Below, piece after piece: positions 1 through 19,174 of a stretch of DNA of 64,000 nucleotides. The notes under the pieces are model-generated. The model was not told the DNA's origin, did not search any database, and saw only the letters and a list, made by a program, of their open reading frames with translations. The stretch's first letter is position 1. Each line of letters opens with the position of its first letter. This DNA comes from Trichocladium uniseriatum (taxonomy: Eukaryota > Ascomycota > Sordariomycetes > Sordariales > Chaetomiaceae). The stretch is from NCBI GenBank assembly GCA_017139535.1, contig WOUO01000028.1, positions 372,001 through 436,000 of the forward strand, written 5' to 3'. The translations under genes were made by a program, and so were the position numbers.

Positions 1-2412
1 TCGACGAGAGTCTGCCGCTGTTTGATTGGTGTCTTGCCGTCCATGCGCAGGTACTTGATGTTGTCCTGTCTCTGGACAAAGGCTTCGATGACATCCAGCA
101 TCTGAACGCCCTGGCAGAAGAGCAGCGTCTTGTGCCCCAGACGTTTCCACATGGGAAGCAGCGACTGGACGACTGCCATCTTGCCTGATTTGTTGACGCT
201 TCCCCAAGTGTAGCCGGGCTTGGTTTTGAGATTTGGGTCAAGAAGATCGGGGTGGTTGCATATCTTGCGGAGGATGTCAATGCCGTAAAGCGACTGACGC
301 GTCCGATTGAGAATGGAAGCCATGTCGTCAGACTTGAGAAAAAGCTCATACGCCTCCCGCTGCGGCCTGGTCAGCTTGCAGAAGAGGACCTGCTCGCTCT
401 TCTTGGGCAAGTCAGCGGCAACATCGACCTTCAAGCGCTGGAGGAGATAAGGACTAATGGTATCCTTGAGCGTTTCGGCACATTTCTGCGCAGTCATGAT
501 CTGGAGGTTTGTTGCATTGGCATAGCCCCCTAGTCTGATCGGAATCTCAAACTGGTTACGGAAAGCGACCAGAGTACCGAGGCGCATGGGGTAGATAAAG
601 TCAAACAGAGACCAGAGCTCCGTCAGGTTGTTCTGCATCGGAGTGCCGGAGAGAATGATGCGGTTAGGGGTGCGGAGCTCTTTGCAGTATATTGTAATGG
701 CCGTGTTTGGATTCCGAATCTTGTGGCCTTCATCCAGCACGGCGTAACCCCAATCGACAGGGATCAGGACGTCGCCGTAGGTTTGGAGGCCGGCATATGT
801 TGTGACCAACACATGGCCCTGCTTGACCACTCGCTCGACAATCCTCTTGACCGTTTTGCTGGACCCACTGGGTTTCTTCTTATCCCAGTCATCCACGTGG
901 TCCTCAATCTCGCCCTCGTTACGGACATTGAACATACCGCTTCCGGAGGAGTGTAGAATCGAGACTCGGAGTGGTGGCCACCACCGATGGAACTCGTTTA
1001 CCCACTGCCGTAGAACGGTGGCAGGGGCGACAACAATTACGGGCTTGTGGAGCATCTTGCTGTAATGTAGGGCAGCAACAAACGATATCAATTGTACTAG
1101 AAGATGATGAGTTTGGGGTCAGCATATCGAGAACCTGGAGAACATGAGGACAGTACAGACCTGTTTTGCCCAGTCCCATCTCGTCGCCAACGATGCCGCC
1201 AACCTGCTGCGCATACAACTCTGCCAGCCACTGCACGCCCGTCTTTTGGTAGTCAAAGAGTGAAGGGTATATGTCGCCTGGAAGCTTCATCCCATTCTCG
1301 AATTGGTGGTCCGGTTGGTCGGGGGACGGCTTAAACCACTCCTCTGTGTCTTCAGCCCCATTGTCGATTGACTGACCTAGTCTCTCTTGGCGATGCCGCC
1401 TGGCGCGACTCCTTCGCTCGATCCAGTCCTTGAGCCGCATCTGGTAAACAGTCTCATTACCATCATCAATATTGCTCAAATCGACTTTATCCCCAGTCCC
1501 CGTCACTGCCTTGACTTTCCTCCGCTTAGGGGTCGTATCGGTCATGTCAAAGTCGTCGGATGCATAAGACTCGGGGCTAGGTGCTTCCGATTCAGACACT
1601 GGTGGCGCAAATTCCTCGTCGGATTCGGCAGGCGGTTGTTGCACCTTGCGTCTTTTGCGAGGGCGTAGGGAGAACTCGGATTCAACGGCAGAGCCGGAGG
1701 TTTCATTGTCCTCAGCAAAGCCAGGGAGCCTCAGATTTTGGTGGGACCGAGGGCCGTCCTCGGCCTGCTCCTCGAGTTCTTCGGCGATGGCCTCATCCTC
1801 GGCATCAATGATAGCACCGGCAAGCTCTCCTTGGATGTCGTCAGGCCGGGGACCCCCGAACGTTGCGAAGGGAGTGATCTTTCCGGTCCGAATGAGGTAT
1901 TCACGCTGCGTCTCACCGGGAAGCTTCCCTCCGGCAGCCGGCGACAAGGTGTCTGTGTCGGTCTGGCGATTCCGCTGCTGAATACGAGCATTGAAGTCGC
2001 CGATGTCCTTATCGCATATCTCGATCTCTGCCTCAACCCGCGCAATTTCCCGTTGTATGCGTAGGCTCGCTGTTGGGTTCCCATGTGTAGAACGAAGCTT
2101 TTGTTGTTGGGCTTTCAGCTGTGTCTCGAGTCTCGACTTGGAGTTCTCGGCCTTCTCGATGCGTTTCTGGTCTCTTTTGTCCTCAGCTTCAGCCAAGGCG
2201 CGGCTCGCTTGGAGAGTAATGTCCCGTTCAAGATCATCTTGATCTCGGACGTTTTCCGTCAAGAACTTGAGTGCGAGTGCCTCGTCGTCTGTGGCTGCCT
2301 CGACAGCATTTGGTGTCGGGGCCGCAACCTCGCGGGACGGAGAATTGCTTTCAGGTGCTTGGTTCTCGGTCGACTCCGTAGATGGGCCAGGTGTTTGCGA
2401 CTCGAGTTCCAT
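1..2412 (-). CDS. rad26: Rad26/CSB (ERCC6)-type SNF2 DNA-repair ATPase, 3' end outside the window
   Basis: Transcription-coupled repair translocase that acts on stalled RNA polymerase II in the nucleus (family knowledge). Exon 1 runs 2412-1161 and exon 2 from 1096 out past position 1; the 64-nt intron 1097-1160 splits the codon just after the Walker A box. Seen: an acidic, charged N-terminus with a likely coiled coil, basic stretches (PRKRRK, PKRRKVK), then the SNF2 motor starting with DYQKTGVQWL, Walker A DEMGLGKT, and in exon 2 the DEGH box followed by the SGTPMQNN motif. Exon 2 reads openly to the window edge through the start of the C-terminal helicase lobe. The start is placed at the Met of MELESQ (2412); in-frame Met codons at 2439 and 2493 would add a hydrophobic stretch unlikely in a nuclear protein. 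About 780 residues are visible; the C-terminus is missing. The SNF2 class is certain. The Rad26 assignment rests on the order and wording of the motifs. Confidence 0.9.
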
Positions 2413-5053
2413 TACGAAATCTTGGGATAGGATCATGGAGTGCGGTGTGCAGAGGAGAAGGATGCAAAGGGCTCCTGCGCCAATGCTAATCACTGCAGTG
2501 CAAAGAGACGAGCGTGAATTGAAACGAAGGAATCAGTAAACCGAATACTGCCACGTTTAAATGAGTTGCAGGCTGAAGTAAGGAACATATATATAAAAAC
2601 GGGAATCGCGATCTGCGCCCATGAAGTTCTGGGAAAGAAGGAAAGGGCAAAGACGGAACAGATCCCAGGCAGCTGCGCGTGGTGTGGAGCAAGGTCGCGA
2701 CCAACTTGGTGGCGTCATCAGGCACGGTATCAGGTGACTTTAATTGTCGAGTACTGGTGGCCCATGCTTTTGGCCCTTCGAGCTCAGGTCGGTGTGCCTC
2801 TCCCAGTTCTTTTTCCCAGACCAAGAATTGAGAAAACCATTCACTCTTGATCTCGTTTTGCAAATGGAACAAGCACATACGACCATAGACAGTAGAAAAC
2901 TCGGGATCCCGTCCGCTCTCCCTTAGATAAGCTACTGATCGCTGGACTAGTACTCAGGTCGGTGACGACTGGGGAATCCCCAGTGTTGTATGTTTTTGTT
3001 CCTTTCTTTTTTTTGCTCTCTTTTGCCATCCGTTCTTTGTAGTGCAATAGCTTCAGATTGCAAGGCACCAAGATCTTTGTGTTAACAGGTGAGGAAGTTG
3101 ATGGAGCACCCCCAGCGTAGGGCACCTGTCTTCGATGGGAGATTGCCTTCGAGGTCACCACTCAGCTACTCCATTATCATCAACACAGTGGTGGGTATCG
3201 AACACGGACAAATACCTGAAGACTTGAGACCCGACGGCCTAGAAAGCCTATGGGGTATCCGGTAGGTATATATTCTCAAGTCTCTACATACGCCCCATCC
3301 CCCTGAGCTTGTCCTGCATGGCACGACAGAGGAACTGCTCAAGCATCGTCTCGTCCGAAGGGTCCATAGGGATGGAAAGGAACCCGTCGCGAGCGTGTAC
3401 AGTTGAGATATGTCAGCATACCATCAACACACCTGGGACTCGTCTGAGAGATATAGAAAGCCAGAGGCAGTTATACAAGGATACTGAGATTTCGTAGGGC
3501 TTATGCTACTCCGCGAGGTTTCGGTTCGCACATTGGAAGCTTGAAGCTGTATGGGTCATGTTTTCAGGGTCAACATCCCCTAAACCATCTTACCGTTGCC
3601 CAGGGCGCCCTCCCCTGCCGAGAACTGCCGCCTATTGTGTAAGGGACCTTGACCTGTATCGTAAAAGAAGAAAAAACATCAGCAGATGAGCTGAAGCAGT
3701 TAGATTCGGTATTACATGTTCCCGCGAATGCTGTGGCATTGTAGAGTGCAGGATGGTCTGGTTATGACTCTCAAGAAACTCGGCAACTAAGTCTGTCTTA
3801 GCCGCTCCCGTTAGGTAACGGAATGTTTGGATTACGTACAGTCACGTCTCTGACTTTGTGAGATGCAGCTGGGTTTCAGGAACTTTTCCTCGGCCATGGA
3901 GATGCAATTCGCTGCAACGGCGCAAGATCAAGGGGCAGTGTTTTGCTGACGAGGATATTGTAACGCGTCTTTGGTCGCCGTGCTTGGTCGAGACCTGTCT
4001 CGCGGAGCATCAGGGTTGCATGTGCTGGAGTTCGCGGTTAAGGCCGGGAATCGTGGAAGCGGCAAGGAACCGTCGGAGCGCTGGCACGGCAGAATGTCGC
4101 CATCGTAACCCCCCGCGCGTCTTTCTCGAGATGCTGGAGAGCCGAGGGCTGCCCAATAGGGACCGGACACGCGAGGCCGCGTCGACGCTGCTTCCCTAAT
4201 ATCACGCCGCCGTGCGCCTTGCATGGTCTCCTCTCCATTCACCGCCACTTAGCCTCCGGGTCAGGCTCTCTTCACAACCAGAGTGCCCCTAAATAGCCCG
4301 AGGTAAAGGTAGAAGTTCGTTATTGCAGAGACACCCACCTACGGTGGCAAAATATCCTCGGCCAGGCGGTATTGACTCCCTCGGCATTATACTTGACCAG
4401 TCTGCCCAATGAGCCCGGAGGTTAAACCTTCCCCTCTGTTATGATTGCTGGCTTCTTTAAGGCTTAGGGGATCCTTGATATACCCCATATGGTCGGTGAT
4501 ATAGCCCAAAGCCGAGGCATAAAACCTTGCAGTATTGCAAAATCTGGTCGCTTGGCGTATGTCACCAGCCTCCTGAGAAACATCCTCGGCCAATGGCTGT
4601 CGAGAACTTGTATGTTTCGGCTGAGATCGAGACATCCGGGAAACAGGCGCGAAGAAGTGCGGTGTCCAAGAGCAAGGGGTATGGGGCCGGGCCGCTTCCG
4701 GAGAGCCATAGGCAACACAAGTGGCGCGTCGCCAGCAAACACAGTATGCGGCCAACGGCGCCCTGTGAGTATCTTGGTGACGCCGGGAATAAAACCGAGG
4801 TACGGTCTTCTAAGGGGGTTATCTGGGCCAGCTCAAGCCGGCGCTGTAGATGGGGTTCAAAGCAAATTTTGTCGAAGCCCGGAATGCGCTATCCGAGCGT
4901 TCATGATCTAGCGAAGTCTGCGTCAGCTCAGCATTCTCCAACAAAGGAAGAAACACATATCCGGTTGGCAGTAACAATCCGAACTCGAATCATAGCGAGG
5001 TTTCAACAGCCCGCCTCGAGCCGCACTGCCGAGTCATCCGCACAATCACGTAA

Positions 5054-5054
<1 letters not shown>

Positions 5055-5094
<40 letters not shown>

Positions 5095-5113
5095 TGTGTG
5101 GGTGTGGGTGTGG
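5055..5113. repeat. (GT)n microsatellite
   Basis: A nearly pure GT/TG dinucleotide run of about 18 units from 5055, followed by interrupted GGGTGTG variants to about 5113. It is intergenic and likely length-polymorphic. Confidence 0.95.
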
Positions 5114-5652
5114 TTGGAGATGAGATGCCTGGACTAGAACCCTATGGCCTCCGTCGAACATTGTATTGACTGTGTAGATAGGTGTCTTTTTTACAAGACG
5201 AGCACAAGGCCCCCGGGCCCCGACCGCTGACGGGTTCTAGGGACGTCAAGGTGGTCTGATTCACATCATGCGGCGCCGTGGTTGCTTCCTTGTTTTAGAA
5301 CGGACTCGGTGCAAAGCAGGGCTCGTTAACTTACCCGGAGCCCTGCGGTATGTAGGTCCCTGTCACTACTGGGTTCAGCTGCAGTTGTGCTGCGAACTTG
5401 GCGGACAGTGAGATGGATCGTGGAGACAAGGGCCGCGTCCAATCTTGTCTCGCCCGGGTATTATCACAGCCAAGACATGCTCCATGGCCTTGGCAGAACC
5501 GTTGCAGCGCAAGAGATGAGATGAACCCAGACCGGACCTGCATGGAAGAACGGAACGAAGCTTTTAGTGAACTTGCAGAAGCCGGGGTTCTCCCTAACAA
5601 TCCCACAACGCCAGATGTGCCAGGGCCGCCCGGAGATCCCCGCAGAGCCTAC

Positions 5653-5724
5653 CTACGAAGTACATACTTGATACGTACAGATTACCTACACGCCCAGGTA
5701 CGGATACGTATCCGCACTTCGTAG
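5653..5724. repeat. Inverted repeat enclosing a 14-bp palindrome
   Basis: CTACGAAGT at 5653-5661 is the exact reverse complement of ACTTCGTAG at 5716-5724. Between them lies the perfect palindrome CGGATACGTATCCG (5701-5714). Function unknown; it may be a protein-binding site or a relic of a small repeat. Confidence 0.7.
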
Positions 5725-8601
5725 TATTAACCTCGAGATCTCGAACGCATGAACGCATTGAGAGCAATCTCTTGTCATCATCTCGTTCGATTGCTGAATC
5801 AGCCCTGACGTATCTCTGGCCCTGCCACCCCCCATCTCGGTTCCCAAGTCCTTGGTTATTCCCATGCCTGATCGCCGTCGTTCCGCAAGATGTTTTGCTT
5901 CGGACCGGGAGTGAGAGAGGGGAGAAAAACGATTGTTTTCAGTGCATCATGTTACTTAGCCAAGACAAGGTAGCTGGGCTCCCACGGTATTCCGTACCGT
6001 ACTTGTATCTCATGCCACACACAGCGATCAAGGGTTTTTCGGCAGGAAGACGTTGTTGTCCCCGCAAGGTCGGAGCTTTGACCGGGCGTTCCCAAGCTAG
6101 CAAGGGAGAAAGGCACGTCTTTGATGAAATGGGGCTTCGGTGCAGCGGCAAGCCCGATCCGGGGCCATGTCTCCACTCTCGCCCCGGCCGGGTCAAACGC
6201 TGATCAGGAAGGAGTTTCGGGAGCTGGGCCGAACTCCGGCGAGTTGTAAATTGCCGACATTGGAGCCTTGGGAAATGACCTGGACGGGGAAAGCAAAGAA
6301 AAAGTTTTCTTTGGTTGTCCCGGCCAATTGTTGTTAGTATTTGGCCACTCCCTCCTGGGGCTGAGCACATTCGCACGCCCCTTGCTGCTTTCCAGTTTTC
6401 AGGTTCCGATCGGTCCCTGCCGTTCCTGCTTTTGATCGGAAATATTCCATGTTTGCAGGGGGGTTGAACGAGGTAGCGCGTGCGTGTGGGGTCACTCACA
6501 CCCACCTTCCTTGAACCTCAGGCTTGGGATTATTGAACATGGATTCAAAACCAAAAAAGAAAAAAAGAGTTCCTCTATCTGCACGCTGGGTGCTAGCTGA
6601 CTCCGGCTGAAAAAGCACATGCCTCGGACCTGGTTTCTCTGCAATCGGCGGACCGTGGTAGTCCCGGAGCCGAGGCCGGGTTACACAAAGCCGGCCGGCC
6701 ATTTTTGACATTGAACTCGGCCGACATTCTTCGATCCTCCTTGCCGCAAATTGTTCCAAGCTCGAAGAGACGCGCAGCTTTCCAGAGTCCAAATGGCATC
6801 AATCTTACTTTGACAGGCGCATAACACGCCTTTTAATTACATGGTTCGCATGAAACCCGTTTTCTTTATGCGCTGCCTTGCCCACCACGTCCGGTTCTCC
6901 GTCGCCTCATCCGTTGTCGCGCTTTGGTTGCAGACCCCTGCTGCCAAGTCTCGCTCCCGGAATCTGGAGTCAACGTCGACTCGAGCCGTTGGATGACCGG
7001 GGGGTGTTGCCCTCGCAGCATTAAGATGCAATTTTGGAGCTCCCGAGATTAACCTCTTCAGCCGGTCCTAGCATGGTAGCTACAGTTATGTTGCCGGGAC
7101 GCGCCCCCAGCTCAATCACGGTTTGATCGCAAATGGCGGCACGGTAGTTGGCCCGAATTGGCACGCTGACGACTCAAAGTAGGCAAGTCCCTCTTCCCAG
7201 CTGGTCATCCACGCCGCTGCATCCGTTCAACTAGAAATTATTACCCACGGAATCGAGGATATGTACGGTTGAAAGTGTCCCGTCCTTCTTTGGTCGTCAA
7301 GCAAGACTCACTATTCATCCGTGGCCGATCGGTAGCTGTCAGCTTTCTTCCTGGACATGGACCTGCCTCTTCTGGTCTATTCGATATACTGCCCTGTTCG
7401 GCAGTCTGGTATCCCCTTCCCTTCTAGTCGCCTTATAGCGGGGCCGGGAGGGGAATGGTCGATCTCTTTTCGTCTCTATTATACCCCACCCCGGTTGTGG
7501 TATACCTTTTTTCGGGACAGAACGGCCAAAACAGCACATCAAATTCTCCGCTTGGTTTGCATCGAATCAACACGCGGCAGGCTCTTGAGCAAGGCCCAAT
7601 GATTTTGTCCGAGTACATCTGAGTTCGCCATGTGCCTGACTGACCTAGCACTCAATCGCAGGTACCACGGCAACCACTTATCTTCTACACGTTTTATAAC
7701 AGTCAGTTGCACCATCGTCTTTCACGGCCATTATTCTCACTTTGTTCAGCTTCCCCCGGGGACTCTGTAGCCAGTATTCCGCTGTGGCACCTAGTCTCTT
7801 TGGCCCCTGTCCAGCCCTATCCTTCTCACGGTTCCTTCATTCATGTCTCATGCGGAGGAGGAGGAACGGCCAGAATCCTGGTCAAGCTTGATTGCGAGCC
7901 AAGTGCTGTGGCAATAGTGGAATGGATGACTGGTGCTGACAGCATCCGTTCGAGAATCTGTCGTCATGCCCTCCTTCGTCTGCTTGGTAATGGGCGTGTT
8001 TCATATCTTTCTTCTTCATTCAGCTTCACGTTCTGTCTCCTTCCATGCGTTTTCTAGCCCATGTCTTTCTTTGGACCATCAGGCCTGCCCAGCCTCCTCT
8101 TTTGGATATCCCGCCAGGGTGGTTGGGCATGGGCTCGACAACCTGCCCTGCCGTGAACCCCGGCCCCCTGCTGGCTGTCATGGTACCCTCCTCCCCCTGT
8201 TGCATCACTCGCTAGGGCTGGGCCCCTGTTTCGATATCCGGCAGCCAGACCATGGCATAAGATCCTCAAATTATGCCACCGTCATTGTTAACCAAGGTTA
8301 TTTGAGCTCCACACTGCCCAGGAACCATCTTTTCTCTCATGTGCTTTTGGCTTGGGCGGGAGAGAGTAGCAGGTATTAAAGCTTCGTACCCCCAGCCCTG
8401 CAACCCGCCTCTCCCCCGTTTTACTCCACAGGACCAAACATCAGATCGTATAATACCATATATATCCACGATTGCTTGTTCGGTGCGGTGCTCCGCGTTC
8501 TTTCTTGCACTTCGGCCAAGCAATGAGACGGGAGCAATACGACACACTCACTCTACCCCTCACACCGTTGCCGAGAGAAACAAAACTCAAACACTGCGCA
8601 T

Positions 8602-10092
8602 ATGGCCACAAGCAATGAGCCAGTGAGAACTGCCCACTAGGCTGCCGTCGCCGTTCGCCCAGACATCTCGGAACCAGCTCGCCACTTCGCACGAGAGACA
8701 CCCCAACCAGTACCATCGCCCCCATCCCCCGTCGGCATCGCTCCCCACCAAGATTCTATCGCTCGAAATCGCATGCGCTCTGCCCGCTTCGAGCATCGGC
8801 CCTTGCCCAAGACGACTCACCCCACAATCCCCAAGGCCCAAGAGACATCAGGTTGAGCTTTACGAATCTGAGCCGTCTATCCCCTTTCTTCAACGGCGTA
8901 GCCCCACGGGGCTCGGTTCCAACAAATTATTGCCATTCAGAATTCGGCGACCAGCCAGGGCGGTTCGCTCTGGCGGAACCCATGTATTGGAGGCACGCTG
9001 GCGGGCAACTACCGTGTCGGACCAGAATACAATGTCGACTACTCGCCACAAGGTCCGCATTCGGGCGAGCAGACCCAGACTCCGCACGCATATGATGGCC
9101 ACCACCATCGGACTTCGCTTCAGCACGCCGGGCCGTCTCCGCTCCACGAGCCGCCGCACCATCAGTCCCACCACGGGATGCCGCAGCACTACACCACCGC
9201 CCACCACCCCCATCCGATCCTCACAGACCCGGCACACCTGGCTGGCCACCCATCCACGCGGCACATGGGCCATCCGGGGCCACCGCACTTTGGGCCCAGT
9301 CCCTCCCCCCATGGCGTCGTGGCAACCATGTATCCGTCTTTGACCCCAGCACATGGACCCGGTACGGGGATGAAGCGGCAACGGCCCGACGATCTAGTTC
9401 TTTCTGTCCCCAGTATGCCCGAGCTCGAGCAAAGCGATCTAGAGACGATGCAACAGACGCCATTAGGCGCTGCTTACACACAAGCCGCCGCAGCTCCGCC
9501 AACACACCACCACCACCGGCTACCGGACACCGCGCCCCCTGCCAAAATCATGCGGCGAGAGGGGGAGAGCGCCGGGGGAGCTCCAAGCATGGTGGGGCAA
9601 GCTGGAATGCCGTTGCCGGCTCCGCGGCCGAGAGGGCCCAAGCTGAAGTTCACCCCTGAGGACGACCAGCTCTTGATCGATCTCAAAGAGAACAAAAACT
9701 TGACGTGGAAACAAATCGCCGACTTCTTCCCAGGGAGATCGAGTGGGACACTTCAGGTGCGCTACTGCACTAAACTCAAAGCAAAAACAACGCAATGGAC
9801 CGACGAAATGGTTAGTTCTTCTATCGAGGGAACAGTTGGGGAGGGGGAGCATCGTCAAATGCTAACAGGTGATAAACTATAGGACCAAAAGCTCAGATCG
9901 GCACTTCAGGACTACGAGAACGAAAAGTGGCGCATCATTGCCAACAAGGTCGGGACGGGCTTCACCCCAGTGGCTTGTCGAGAGAGGGCTTCGCAGTTGA
10001 TGGGGGAGAACTCACAGCAATCACTGTCCCCATCAGGTGTCTCGGCTCCTGGAATAGGGGATAATGCTGTTTATTCGTCACAATTCCGGTGA
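8602..10092 (+). CDS. Two-repeat SANT/Myb-like DNA-binding protein
   Basis: Predicted nuclear DNA- or chromatin-binding protein of about 366 residues. The well-supported part is exon 8941-9810, the 72-nt intron 9811-9882 (branch-like GCTAAC at 9861) and exon 9883-10092. It has a His/Pro/Gln-rich, probably disordered N-terminal half, a basic patch (GPKLK), then two tandem Myb/SANT helical repeats: the first with FTPEDDQLL and WKQIADFFPGRS, the second with WTDEMDQKLRSAL and WRIIANKVG, the classic Trp spacing. The intron lies between the repeats' first and second blocks. The 5' end is inferred: frame 1 is closed by a stop at 8899, so translation probably starts at ATG 8602 (MATSNEP) and is spliced by a 318-nt intron (8623-8940). 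An exon further upstream is possible. I do not recognise a named orthologue. Unusually much non-coding DNA lies upstream. Confidence 0.75.
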
Positions 10093-11101
10093 CAGCACAC
10101 ACAATCGTTTTACACGGATGTTTCGCAAAGGCACGACGCTAGAGGGGCTTTTCGCCAGACACCTCAGCTCATTCTTTTTATTTGTTTTTCTTCCACTTCT
10201 TGACTTCTTTTCCTCTCCTTATTTCTGTTTCGCACAGCACTTAATCTTTCTTTTGTGATCATCCAGCAGTCCTCTTATTTCTCTTGCTTCGTTTCCCACT
10301 GGGAGGGGAGGCCTCTGTTGTTCTCCTGTATGGGCGAGTTTAATACCGAAGATACCCCGCCGGCTATTTCCATTTACCCTGTACTTTTTCTTATGTCATG
10401 CGCAGTATTGGTCTCGGAGGCATAGATTGGGGGAGGGTCTGGGGTGGGAAGGGATAGAATGGGTTTACACGACCGAGTGATGATGACGATCTTATTTACC
10501 CCTGTGGGAAGGCATATTGGGCAAAAAAGGTAGACCAGGGGTGGAATAAAGATCACGAGTTCGGTACTTGGCGGCAAAGTTGGGAAGGGGAAATTGTATC
10601 TGTCGGGGAAGGGGAGGGGTGGCAGAAAAATTAGAGACTTGTTTAATGTATCAGTGACTAATGAGGCTGGCCCTTAGTAATAACATCGTTCTTTTCTCTA
10701 ACGAACTTGAGCTTTCGCATAATAGTAGCTGCCTATCCTATCCCGATTGATGACAATGGCTTTTCCCTTCTCCTTTCCTCCTCCCACGTAAGTGTCGACC
10801 CCCAGTTTGACCTTCCCCTCCCTTGTCTCAACCAGGCAATTTGTTCAAGAATGGCACTGGTAGGTACCCTGGAGGGAGCAGAACGATCAAGAGAAGACGA
10901 CGAGACATGCACACGTCGAAGGGAAGGACTTATGGTTCGGGGACTTTTCGAGTCCCTTCCGTATTTGCACAAAAACAGGGAGCTTCAAGTCCCGATCATT
11001 AACCCCATCCTCGACTATCATCTACAAAAAGGTGTTACAGTATGCATTCTCCCTGTAAATTACATGAAACAAGCCCAAACGTCCAAGGAAACCAAGCCAG
11101 C
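10093..11101. other. Convergent 3' flanks of the SANT gene and PRP8
   Basis: The two genes end towards each other. The stretch is T- and C-rich just after the SANT stop and G-rich further on, as expected for 3' UTRs. I see no gene or repeat. Confidence 0.6.
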
Positions 11102-18364
<7,263 letters not shown>

Positions 18365-19174
18365 CGTGAGATCCGCGAGCGACAGCCCGAATGAGCTTCA
18401 CCACAAGGAGAGGGCGTTGCGCCTTGATAGGCGGAGGGTGGGTGTTCGATGGGGGTGCGCTTTTGGCGACGGCGCCAGCGTCAATAAGAATTGGACTTGC
18501 AAAAGGTCTCCATAAACCAGAGTCGATGGCGGCGACGGCCAGTAGCAGTTCACGGCGATGATGGGGCGTCGGCGGGTGTGGTTCGATGGAAGCCAGAGCT
18601 GGCTGATTGTTGATACAAAAAATCTCGGAGAGCTCTCGCGACGAGTGGCGCGAAGCTGCTAGCGCGCAGCAGGCTGTTGGTGACCCGTTTACAATTCAAC
18701 TCCCGGTAAGTGCATAGTCTGAAACAGATCGGTATTGGCTTGTATTATTCACATTGTAATAAACACGTGATCTATCAGCTGACTTGCACTGGGATTTCCA
18801 TGACTGGGATCATCGGCAACGGGAAATCTTAGCACAACCCTTTTTGCAGAGACGTTTGCCATCTTGCGAAAGAATTATCGCCTTCCATAAGGTTGTGGCG
18901 CTGCTTTGATGCTACGGTGCTGTCATTGCGGTGGCGACCCGGAGGAGTGCTCCAAAGTTCCAGGCGGCTGTTTCGCCGGATTCGCTAGCCCCAACCCAGA
19001 TCGCCCCACCAGAAAATCACCATTCACTGAAAATTAATTCTCGGCTCGACCCCTCCACAGTTCTCCCGACTCTGCGTCGCTGGGCAGCCACGATCCATCA
19101 CCGCGCATCGTGAATTTCATCAACCACCATCGACTCAGATTCGCCCGCTGATTCCTTCACAACCGATTGCGACC
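18365..19174. promoter_or_regulatory. Shared divergent promoter region of PRP8 and eIF3c
   Basis: The 810 bp between the two start codons contains no gene. A CACGTG E-box is visible at 18764-18769. Co-regulation of these housekeeping genes is inferred from the arrangement only. Confidence 0.6.

Larger units (their letters stand above)
2413..8601. other. 6.2 kb gene-free stretch between Rad26 and the SANT gene
   Basis: Only short open frames without recognisable domains are present, and none joins across plausible introns into a convincing protein. It holds a GT microsatellite (5055-5113), a perfect 14-bp palindrome (5701-5714) inside a 9-bp inverted repeat, and a short coding-like minus-strand tail ending at 3284. 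The last 1.2 kb is rich in pyrimidine tracts and may be a long 5' UTR or promoter of the SANT gene (inference). Confidence 0.6.

Noticed and set aside
3120..3270. Possible tRNA gene (GGGTATCGAAC-like T arm)
   Set aside because: No matching D arm, anticodon stem or acceptor stem could be paired.
8641..8851. Open stretch in the SANT gene's frame as an extra 5' exon
   Set aside because: No start codon or splice pair joins it well: its best donor would shift the frame into the downstream exon. It is treated as intron or leader.
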